Positions 38,300 to 50,200 of a stretch of DNA of 64,000 bases are shown here, in pieces (the stretch's first letter is position 1; each line of letters opens with the position of its first letter). The position numbers and the translations under genes are program-made. This DNA is from Liolophura sinensis (lineage: Eukaryota; Mollusca; Polyplacophora; Chitonida; Chitonidae): contig NC_088295.1 of the NCBI RefSeq assembly GCF_032854445.1, positions 3,352,501 to 3,416,500 on the forward strand, written 5' to 3'. The notes under the pieces were generated by a model that ran no database searches, was not told the DNA's origin, and was given only the letters and a program-made list of their open reading frames with translations.

Positions 38300-40404
38300 A
38301 CTCAGCTACTCATTCCAAAATTAGGATCATCTCCTTCTTTCACAATACAATTTTCTCTTTTCTCTTCATTATTAACTACTCATCCCAAAATTAGGATCAT
38401 CTCCTTCTTTCACAATACAATTTTCTCTTTTCTGTTCATTATTAACTACTCATCCCAAAATTAGGATCATCTCCTTCTTTCACAATACATTTTTCTCTTT
38501 TCTGTTCATTATTAACTACTCATCCCAAAATTAGGATCATCTCCTTCTTTCACAATACAATTTTCTCTTTTCTGTTCATTATTAACTACTCATACCAAAA
38601 TTAGGATCATCTCCTTCTTTCACAATACAATTTTCTCTTTTCTGTTCATATTAACTACTCATCCCAAAATTAGGATCATCTCCTTCTTTCACAATAAAAT
38701 TTTCTCTTTTCTGTTTATTATTAACTACTCATCCCAAAATTAGGATCATCTCCTTCTTTCACAATACAATTTTCTCTTTTCTGTTCATTATTAACTACTC
38801 ATACCAAAATTAGGATCATCTCCTTCTTTCACAATACAATTTTCTCTTTTCTGTTTATTATTAACTACTCATATCAAAATTAGGATCATCTCCTTCTTTC
38901 ACAATACAATTTTCTCTTTTCTGTTCATTATTAACTACTCATACCAAAATTAGGATCATCTCCTTCTTTCACAATACAATTTTCTCTTTTCTCTTCATTA
39001 TTAACTACTCATCCCAAAATTAGGATCATCTCCTTCTTTCACAATACAATTTTCTCTTTTCTGTTTATTATTAACTACTCATTCCAAAATTAGGATCATC
39101 TCCTTCTTTCACAATACAATTTTCTCTTTTCTCTTCATTATTAACTACTCATCCCAAAATTAGGATCATCTCCTTCTTTCACAATACAATTTTCTCTTTT
39201 CTGTTTATTATTAACTACTCATCCCAAAATTAGGATCATCTCCTTCTTTCACAATACAATTTTCTCTTTTCTGTTCATTATTAACTACTCATCCCAAAAT
39301 TAGGATCATCTCCTTCTTTCACAATACAATTTTCTCTTTTCTGTTTATTATTAACTACTCATCCCAAAATTAGGATCATCTCCTTCTTTCACAATACAAT
39401 TTTCTCTTTTCTGTTCATTATTAACTACTCGTACCAAAATTAGGATCATCTCCTTCTTTCACAATACAATTTTCTCTTTTCTGTTCATTATTAACTACTC
39501 GTACCAAAATTAGGATCATCTCCTTCTTTCACAATACAATTTTCTCTTTTCTGTTTATTATTAACTACTCATATCAAAATTAGGATCATCTCCTTCTTTC
39601 ACAATACAATTTTCTCTTTTCTGTTCATTATTAACTACTCATACCAAAATTAGGATCATCTCCTTCTTTCACAATACAATTTTCTCTTTTCTGTTCATTA
39701 TTAACTACTCATACCAAAATTAGGATCATCTCCTTCTTTCACAATACAATTTTCTCTTTTCTGTTCATTATTAACTACTCATCCCAAAATTAGGATCATC
39801 TCCTTCTTTCACAATACAATTTTCTCTTTTCTGTTCATTATTAACTACTCATCCCAAAATTAGGATCATCTCCTTCTTTCACAATACAATTTTCTCTTTT
39901 CTGTTCATTATTAACTACTCATACCAAAATTAGGATCATCTCCTTCTTTCACAATCCAATTTTCTCTTTTCTGTTTATTATTAACTACTCATACCAAAAT
40001 TAGGATCATCTCCTTCTTTCACAATGGAATTTTCTCTTTTCTGTTCATTATTAACTACTCATACCAAAATTAGGATCATCTCCTTCTTTCACAATAGATA
40101 TTTCTCTTTTCTGTTCATTATTAACTACTCATACCAAAATTAGGATCATCTCCTTCTTTCACAATACAATTTTTTCTTTTCTGTTAATTATTAACTACTC
40201 ATCCCAAAATTAGGATCATCTCCTTCTTTCACAATACAATTTTCTCTTTTCTGTTCATTATTAACTACTCATACCAAAATTAGGATCATCTCCTTCTTTC
40301 ACAATACATTTTTCTCTTTTCTGTTCATTATTAACTACTCATCCCAAAATTAGGATCATCTCCTTCTTTCACAACACAATTTTCTCTTTTCTGTTCATTA
40401 TTAA
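38300..40404. repeat. 70-bp minisatellite, about 30 very similar copies
   Basis: The unit runs ccaaaattaggatcatctcc, ttctttcacaatacaatttt, ctcttttctgttcatta, ttaactactcat. Copies differ mainly at three variable spots (atccc/atacc/atatc; gttc/gttt/cttc; the base after caata). Such uniformity suggests recent expansion. It lies between the integrase-derived exons and the zinc-finger exons. Confidence 0.96.
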
Positions 40405-40813
40405 CACCTAAATTAAGGTTAAGATTCCCAAAAAAATGTATCATTCGCCCTTTAGGTGGTGTACATCTCCTTGGTTCCAATCAAATCATTCCAGGAGTTA
40501 ATCCTTTTCTGGAGGATGCCGAATGCAACCAACTCAAATTGAAAATGATGGTTAGCAAAGTTTGGCTTGCTGCTGATGTAAGAGGTACATTTGTGTTAGG
40601 TTTACAGGAAACATGTTTTAGTAGCGTACAGCATTCATGTATGTTGAGGACAGCTCACACAAAACGGCTGAGTTCCAGCTTATTAAATGGAAGAGTACAG
40701 ATCTGTATTTGGAAGTACAAATATTCAGAGCAGCTGAAGTGGAAGAAAACTGGGAACATGGCCTATCGGTCCCATATTTAATCAGCTGTGTCTTTTACAA
40801 TAATTAACCTAAC

Positions 40814-40819
40814 TTTAAT
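40814..40819 (-). promoter_or_regulatory. Possible polyadenylation signal ATTAAA
   Basis: On the minus strand ATTAAA lies about 70 nt past the TAA stop of the integrase-derived gene. It supports the gene ending here, but such a hexamer is common in AT-rich DNA. Confidence 0.35.
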
Positions 40820-40890
40820 ATTCATGTAGAAGGTAATGTGACTTCTGAGAACATATCAGAGTATTTGTTTAACTGTAACCAAAAGTTCTA

Positions 40891-41258
40891 TTAATTCTCA
40901 GTGGTACTGAAATGTGTATTAAACAATGTACTGACATTTGCCTTGAATAGCCTGGCAAATCGTTCCTGCCTCTGTTCTTGGTCCACTCCTAACTTAATAC
41001 GCTTCTTTTGAGTAACTTCCTCTAGGGATGTGTCTGTCTCCAACTCTGCAGCAGAAATGGCTCGTGTTCGTGGACGCCCCTTTTTCACTGGTGTCACAGA
41101 AGCTCTTGTATGAGGGGCTGCTTCAGTTGTCTCCCCTGACGGAGGTGCAGTACAGATTTCACACCTCTGGATAAATCTGGCCACCTCATGCGCGATGTTA
41201 GGCCAGTAGTACTTCAGCGAGACACTGCTGTGGGTGTTACTTTTTGTTTTGTGTTCAC
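40891..41258 (-). CDS. Integrase-derived gene, exon 10 (H2C2 module 3 end, AT-hook)
   Basis: Acceptor ttgatcag. It encodes the second His, YYWPNIAHEV and C-x2-C of module 3, then a low-complexity Thr/Ala/Pro segment, the AT-hook core GRPR, a second basic patch (QKKRIK) and TAA. A weak internal donor (AAT/gtcagt) could instead join the zinc-finger exons in phase 0. Confidence 0.8.
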
Positions 41259-44200
41259 CTGATCAAAAAAATAGACTGCTTGGTGAAACTTTACTGGAAC
41301 ATACGCTTATCTTGAAAACAAACCTATACACTTTACTGCCACACATCTAAGTCAATATCCCAGCAGCTATGCTTTATCTTCAGCTACATATTACATTAAG
41401 ATTTCCTTACCATAAACAACATAATTACCATAATGATAAAAGGGCTACAACCATCTGCCACAATAACAGATGTAAACTTTCTATAAACAGCAGAACATGT
41501 TAGGTAACATTAACAGAACAATTTTGTGTTACATCACAGTGACTGGATTCTTGTAACATTTAGGAAATACTGATACAAACCCTAACCTGTAGTTTCAATT
41601 ATATGACACTCTCTGATGCACTTTTCTTTATCCTCAGGTGTAAAGATGACTTTTCGCATCAAGCGATTGCCAGATTTGTCCACATAATTAGTGTCTTTAT
41701 AATAAAGAATACCATCATCTCCCAAGGAATACATATTGCCTCTCGTCTTGAATGCAAGAGCCTTTTTGTTGGTGAGACCCTCAGGTAAGGTTTTGTTACA
41801 CAGGTACTCCATCAGTGACATGTAATCCTTAGTACAATCTGAATACCAGTCCTTAACACTACCACTCTCCTGAAAGAATACATGAAAAAATGGCCTGAGA
41901 GATTACCATTATAGTTTTACTTAAACTATACTTAACTACCTCAATATACACGTAATCTTCACAATTTATGATATCCCTCTCTTTACACCTGTGTGACCTA
42001 AACTATACTTAACTGCCTTACTATACATGTAATCTTCACAATTTGATATCCCTCTCTTTATACCTGTGTGACCTAAACTATACTTAACTGCCTTACTATA
42101 CACGTAATCTTCACAATTTGATATCCCTCTCTTTACACCTGTGTGACCTAAACTATACTTAACTGCCTTATTATACATGTAATCTTCACAATTTATGATA
42201 TCCTTCTCTTTACACCTGGGAGAGCTGTGCATGAACTTAGGTCAGTAGATCAGAGTAAAGGAACCTTGATATGATTGGGCTGAATTAGCTTGTTAACATA
42301 TTTAATATGCACAAAATCTGCTGAAGTTGCAATATCTCCCTTGTTGTTTGTCTGGCAATGTTGGTATACAGTGAGAGGTTAATTTCACCAGTAGGTCAAA
42401 ATAAAATGTCCTTAACACAATTTTAATTTAACTCCTTGTTAAAGTCAATAAAATATGTGTCAAATCTATACAATTTTACCTCCTTGGCTGCGTACTAAGT
42501 TTGACAATAATTGTGTGAGTGTCATGTTAACAGAAAAATCAATTGGTTATGAACACAAATTCTTGTCAAGGTTATTAATGTACATGTAAAATATGTTGAA
42601 TTTATAATGTTCCCTTCTCTGATGCTGTGTTGTCAAATGAGAACGACAATGATTTGTATAGTATATTGTAGTTAAGGCCTAATATAGCGAAACCTGAGCA
42701 CACCGCTGCAAGGAGGTATAGGAAAGGTGCCATATCCCCCTTAAACTACTAACATGTAAGAAGGTGTGTGTGGGATTGGAAGTGGGGGGGGGGAGAAATT
42801 GGGGAAGGGGGAGGATAAACCCTTTGTTTGTCTATAATTTCTGCCAGCTTGCATTTTATCACAAAATGAAGTGATGAAATATTGACAGCTTCTGGTGCGA
42901 CTAAGGGATTCACCGTAAACTAATAGCAGAGTAGAGGATTGCCACAAGTATCTCACCACACAAGAACTGTCCAAATAGGTTGTAGGGGTGCGCTTTTGTT
43001 TGGCTGCATTCTCTGCACATTGAGGGCAGGCACGAGCGAAGGCTTGAGTGTCCAGAGAGATGCCTTTCCAGTAGTAGTGTTCAGACACCTTGCTGTATGT
43101 GTCTCGTACATGTAAATGTCTGCCTGCAATTAGCAACAATCCCTCAGCAAAATTAAGATGAGCCCAGAGTAAATAGGGTGGATGAGACAAGAAGCAAACT
43201 GCTCGAGTCATGAAGCTGTGATAGTCAGACAAATAGTTACACCGCATCACAGATCCTAATTTACGACACGTTTAAATACAGAACAATCATATTGTAATTC
43301 ATTCATTTTCAATATATCTACCGGAACAAAGAAGGCAGGGCATGGTGGTGGAGAAAAAGACTCTCCCTTACCCTTTTATGTAACACATTCCCTACAGGAC
43401 ATTGAATACAATAACATATATCACAGATTCCAGCTTAGGCCTTGTGTAAAGTCTTATGGGTGAATACCTCGTAATTTTTACAACTGTCTTATTCTTGAGT
43501 ACAGCATAGAATACCACTTAAATATATAGATATAGTAACTGCAACCATCTAATGATCTGCATGAACTGTTGCCCACCTGAGCTGTCCACGTGACATTGCT
43601 GTAGCACCTTCCAGCGATCCTCATCATACAGGACAACCTCCTTCAGTATGCCTTTGCTGCCTTTGTAGTACAGCTTATCATCCAGAACCTGGAAGCAAGT
43701 TTTCACTTTGCGCATGCTCCTCTTCATACAGAGGCTGTAGTTTGGGGGATAGCCATGGCCTAGCAGATTGTTCTTCATCGCTTCATAAAAGTTGCCATAG
43801 TTGTTAACACTGCTGCCCGACTGACAATGGAATGACAGATAGTACACACATGATACAGATGTTAACATATACTGCTTTGTCATTATTATGGGGAAATAAC
43901 CCCCCCCCCCACCAAAAAAAAAAGAAAAAAAAAAAAAGATGCTAAAATTTGCAATATAAAAATAGAAATAAACCTCACATGATAAAACTACATTACAGCC
44001 ACAGGTCCACTTTTGGAAGACTTCACATATGAATGCCAACTATACAATAAAGTTTATGACATACTTTTCCCTACTGACAGTTTATACACAGAAGCTTGAT
44101 GCTGATGGGTTCCCGACGTACCTTTGTTCGCCTAAGTTTTCGGCCCTTGTCTGTGGCTGGGGTCAGAGGTGATGCAGGGGTCATGTCATCCTGCTTATCC

Positions 44201-47200
44201 TCCTGGGTGAGGGGGTCCCAGGTATTCTCCTCCCCATCCTCATCCACTGGCGAGGCCCCCTTACTGGCCTTCAGTGTGTTCAGGAAAATCTGTTTAATGT
44301 TCGCCATAGACTTGTTAATCTGGTTCTCTGTCAGGTGTAACTCCACATGATGCTGTGATGTCTGATGGTTGACACACACAGGCAGTCTCAGCTCCCTGTA
44401 CACACATAAAATATACCTTACACAAAAACACAACAACAGCCAAGAAACACACACCAGTGGTTAAACACATCACAACACAATGGACACACACATCACACCA
44501 CAATCGACACACACATAACACCACAATGGATACACACACCAGTGGTTAAACACATCACACCACAATGGACACACACATCACACCACAATGGCTATACACA
44601 TCACACCACACTAGACATACACATCACACACCAGTGATTAAACACATCACACTGCAATGGACACGCACATCACACTACAATGGACACGCACATCACACTA
44701 CAATGGACACACACATCACACCACAATGGACATGCACATCACACCACAATGGACACGCACATCACACCACAATGGACACACACATCACACCACAATGGAC
44801 ACACACATCACACCACAATGGGACACGCACATCACACCACAATGGACATGCACATCACACCACAATGGACACGCACATCACACTACAATGGACACCCACA
44901 TCACACTACAATGGACACACACATCACACTACAATGGACACCCACATCACACTACAATGGACACACACATCACACCACAATGGACACACACATCACACCA
45001 CAATGGACACACACATCACACTACAATGGACACACACATCACACCACAATGGACACACACATCACACCACAATGGACACACACATCACACTACAATGGAC
45101 ACACACATCACACCACAATGGACACACACATCACACTACAATGGACACACACATCACACCACAATGGACACACACATCACACAATACATCACACAACAAT
45201 AATCACATGCATCATACAACAGTGGACACATCACTTTCACCTTTTTGGGCACAAAGCTATTGCAGCAATCAGTGCAAAAGGTAGAATGTTACCAAGGTAG
45301 CCAAATTGCACCCCGCATTAGAAATTCTAAATCATGCTGAAACACATCAGACAGTCAACCATTGTAGCTCACCTAGTTAAGCACAAATAGGAAGGGGTGT
45401 AATCCAAGCCCTCTGCCCGTGATATTCTGTAAGGCAGCAGGCACAAGTCCATGTATCTGAACCATTCCGTGGGCATATTCACAACAAACTCCTCCACAGA
45501 CTTCCTCAGTTCTGTCCATCGGCTTTCTGAACAAGATGTCGGGTATATTAGAAAACAGTGGATGTACATTTCGTGTCACTAATATTTATAAAGCAAAATT
45601 TTGCACAGCATGTCACCATTTAGTGACTTTTTTTATACCTAGGCAGTGGCTTTTAAAGCATCTGCACACATAATATTTTTTTATAAACTTTCTGAAAGAA
45701 TAAATTTAAATCTTGATGCGAAATCTGTTGCACATTTGGTCACAAATGTTCACTGATAGAAAACAGGCCATCAAAAGCTACACATGTACAAACTTTCTTT
45801 GTTTCAGTATATGACACTATCATCTGCAATGTGTGCAATTGCCATGGAAGTAGCTCATCAGGTAAACGTTAGCACACATGGTAAACATTCCTGCTGCGTT
45901 CCCACACATGCTGGCATGCATGTTACCCTCCTGTTGTATTCTCACACATGCTGGCGTGCACGCTACCCTCCTGTTGTATTCTCACACATACTGGCATGCA
46001 CGCTACCCTCCTGTTGTATTCTCACACATGCTGGCATGCACGCTACCCTCCTGTTGTATTCCCACACATGCTGGCATGCATGCTACCTTCCTGTTGTATT
46101 GTCACACATGCTGGCATGCACGCTACCCTCCTGCTGTTGTATTCTCACACATGCTGGCGTGCACGCTACCCTCCTGTTGTATTGTCACACATGCTGGCAT
46201 GCACACTAGCCTCCTGTTGTACTGTCACACATGCTGGCGTGCACGCTACCCTCCTGTTGTATTCCCACACATGCTGGCATGCACGTTACCCTCCTGTTGC
46301 ATTCCCACATATGCTGGCATGCACGCTACCCTCCTGTTGTATTCTCACACATGCTGGTGTGCACGCTACCCTCCTGTTGTATTCTCACACATGCTGGCGT
46401 GCACGCTACCCTCCTGTTGTATTCTCACACATGCTGGCATGCACGCTACCCTCCTGTTGTATTCTCACACATGCTGGCATGCACGTTACCCTCCTGTTGC
46501 ATTCCCACACATGCTGGCATGCATGCTACCCTCCTGTTGTATTCTCACACATGCTGGCATGCACGCTACCCTCCTGTTGTATTCTCACACATGCTGGCAT
46601 GCACGCTACCCTCCTGTTGTATTCTCACACATGCTGGCATGCACGCTACCCTCCTGTTGTATTCTCACACATGCTGGCATGCACGCTACCCTCCTGTTGC
46701 ATTCCCACACATGCTGGCATGCACGCTACCCTCCTGTTGTATTCTCACACATGCTGGCGTGCACGCTACCCTCCTGTTGTATTCACACACATGCTGGCGT
46801 GCACGCTACCCTCCTGTTGTATTGTCACACATGCTGGCATGCACGCTAGCCTCCTGTTGTATTGTCACACATGCTGGCGTGCACGCTACCCCCCTTTGGT
46901 ATTCTCACATATGCTGGCTTGCACGCTACCCTCCTGTTGTATTCTCACACACGGTGGCATGCACGCTACCCTCCTGCTGCGTTCCCACACACGCTGGCGT
47001 GCACGCCACCCTCCTGTTGTATTCTCACACATGCTGGCATGCACACTACCCTCCTGTTGTATTCTCACACACGTTGGCATGCACGCTACCCTCCTGTTGT
47101 ATTCTCACACACGCTGGCATGCATGCTACCCTCCTGCTGCGTTCCCACACACGCTGGCGTACACGCTACCTTCCTGTTGTATTCCCACACACGCTGGCAT

Positions 47201-50200
47201 GCACGCTATCCTCTTGTTGTGTTCTCACACACGTTAACCTGTGTGCTACAAGTTCTTATCATCATGACTGATTTCCCCCACAACATGTAACTCACAGAGT
47301 CAAACATGTGCAGAAAATTGTTTTGAAACTTCCATCTGCTACACAGTTTTAATTAATTTTATCAACTGTCTGATTTCACATCCTTAAATTATTCCACATT
47401 TCTGCATGCACTTGTGTTAACAGACACACGATGAAATTATCTTGCTAATTGGAGGCATAATTCTGTAAGCTCCCTTTTTTTTTTTTTAATTTCCATTCAC
47501 TGGATAAACAGAATCTCCAACCCGTGACCCTGTGGTATCAAGTTTATTAAGCAAGAGTTAAAAACAGTTTAGTTTTTTTTTTAGCCTCCATCAACTCCAG
47601 CTTTTTAACTCATTTTTTTTTAACTAGTTGGAGATTCTCTATTTATTTATAAAATTTTCAGGTATTTTACTGAAACACTGAATCATGTATGGCCTTATGT
47701 CATTTGTTGGACTTGCCACAGTACCGTAAAGTTTATTAGGAGAAATGAAAGTACCGGTGCTCAGTTGCATGCTGACAGGGTACAAACTGTACACGGAGCC
47801 TAAACTAGACATTAAGAATTACCCAGGTACGACCACTCCCTAAACTTGACTTTGACAGGGCAGTCAACAGCCAGGAGCTCCCCAAACACACGCTTTAATC
47901 CTCGGCAGTATTTGCTTTGTTTGTACACAACTTCGGACATAACCCCAAACCTGAAAATGAAACACAGCAAGAATACAAAACATATGATGTTAACAACTTG
48001 CAAATGTTTTACAGTGTATTATATATGTATGACTATGAAGTCTTGGGATTGGCTTACGTATGATTTGTCAACATTCATGGAAAGGGGAGACAAGGGGGGG
48101 GGGGGGGGGGGGGATCATGGATTACTTTCAGTGCTATTATCAAAAATATGCTATATACACAATCTATACCTATTCAAACAAAAGAAATATAAAAGTCTGG
48201 AAGCTTGGGATATCACTGTTGTCAAATCACTTTGTTTTAACAGTAACAGTTATTGTGCTTAAAAAGCTTTGATCAAGATATGTGATAAAGATAAGCTTTA
48301 CTAACTTGGCTGACATGCCTTGACCTACAAAAATTGTTAAGGGGTTATAAGGTAGCTCTGTGGATTACAGCCTTGCTGGTAACACTGTTTTCCCCCTTTT
48401 TCAACTGTGGTATTTCCAACAAATTAACATTCATGAGCTCCTGAAAATCTCCTGAGGCAGCCCATACACATATGTGACAGCACAATGTTAATCTGTGTCA
48501 CTCAACCCCAACATGTTTTTTTTTTTTTTTTTGATTGGTGTTTTACGCCGTACTCAAGAATATTTCACTTATACGACGGCGGCCAGCATTATGGTGGGCG
48601 GAAACCGGGCAGAGCCCAGGGGAAACCCATGTCCATCCGCAGGTTGCTGACAGACCTTCCCACATACGGCCGGAGAGGAAGCCAGCATGAGCTGGACTTG
48701 AACTCACAGCGATCGCATTGGTGAGACTGCTGGGTCATTACGCTGTGCTAGCGCGCTAACCAACTGAGCCACGGAGGCCCCACCCCAACATGTAGAAGAT
48801 GCGTTAAAAGAAGACAAGGTTCCAGTGCTGACTCACCTGCAGATCAGTGTGAAGACAGCTGCGGTGAGAGTTGAGAGGTCTGTGTTCTCCACCACTACTG
48901 CTTCAGGCCAACCAGAGAATACATCCAGCAATAGAACCACATAGTTGTAGTGTTCAGAATCAGGGGATACAGGGAAAGGTCCAATGATCTCCAGTTCAAC
49001 CTGTCATGAAGAAAAGGATCATGTATAATCTTACAGGCAACGGCACCACTGATCTCCAGTTCAACCTGTCATGGAGAAAAGGATCATGTACAATTTTACA
49101 GGGAACAGCACCACTGATCTCCAGTTCAACCTGTCATGGAGAAAAGGATCATGTACAATTTTACAGGGAACAGCACCACTGATCTCCAGTTCAACCTGTC
49201 ATGGAGAAAAGGATCATGTACAATTTTACAGGGAACAGCACCAGTGATCTCCAGTTCAACCTGTCATGGAGAAAAGGATCATGTACAATTTTACAGGGAA
49301 CAGCACCAGTGATCTCCAGTTCAACCTGTCATGAAGAAAAGGATCATGTATAATCTTACAGGCAACGGCACCACTGATCTCCAGTTCAACCTGTCATGAA
49401 GAAAAGGATCATGTATAATCTGACAGGGAACAACCCATAGATCTTCAGTTCAACCTGTCATAGAGAAAAGGATCATGTACAATTTTACAGGGAACAACCC
49501 AAAGATCTTCAGTTCAACCCATCACAGAGAAAAGAATCATGTACAATCTTACAGGGAACTGCCCAATGATCTCCAGTTCAAAATGTCATGGAGAAAAGGA
49601 TCAAATACAATCCTACAGGGAACTGCCAAATGATCTCCAGTTCAAAATGTCATGAAGAAAAAGATCAAGTACAACCTTACACGGAATGGCCCTCAGATCT
49701 CCAGTTCAACATGTCATGAAGAAAAGGATCATGTACAATCTTACAGAAAACATTCCAAAGATCTCCAGTTCAACCCGCCACAGAGAAAAGGGTCAAGTAC
49801 AATCTTACAGGGAACAGCCTAAAGATCTTTAGTTCAATCCATGTGAGAGAAAAAGATCATGCACAACCTTACAAGGAACTGCCCACAGACCTCCAATTCA
49901 ACCTATCATGAAGAAAAGGATCATGTACAATCTTACAGGGAAGGGCCCAATGATCTCCAGTTCAAAATGTCATGGAGAAAAGGATCATGTATAATTTTCT
50001 TCAGTTCAATCTGTTATGAAGAAAAGGATCATGTACAATCTTACAGGGAACGGCCCAATGATCTCCAGTTCGACATGTCATGGAGAAAAGGATCAAGTAT
50101 AATTTTCTTCAGTTCAATCTGTTATGAAGAAAAGGATCATGTACAATCTGACAGGGAACGGCCCACAGATCTCTGTCCCATCTTGTACATGTGGACATAA

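Noticed and set aside
44565-47290. Plus-strand open frames up to 429 codons in the 23-bp and 40-bp arrays
   Set aside because: They lie antisense inside introns of a well-supported gene. Several frames are open at once, and the peptides only mirror the repeat unit.
48690-48781. A tRNA gene suggested by A- and B-box-like sequences
   Set aside because: The boxes belong to the head of a SINE flanked by a target-site duplication. The cloverleaf is not complete, and the same head occurs at 56.6 kb.
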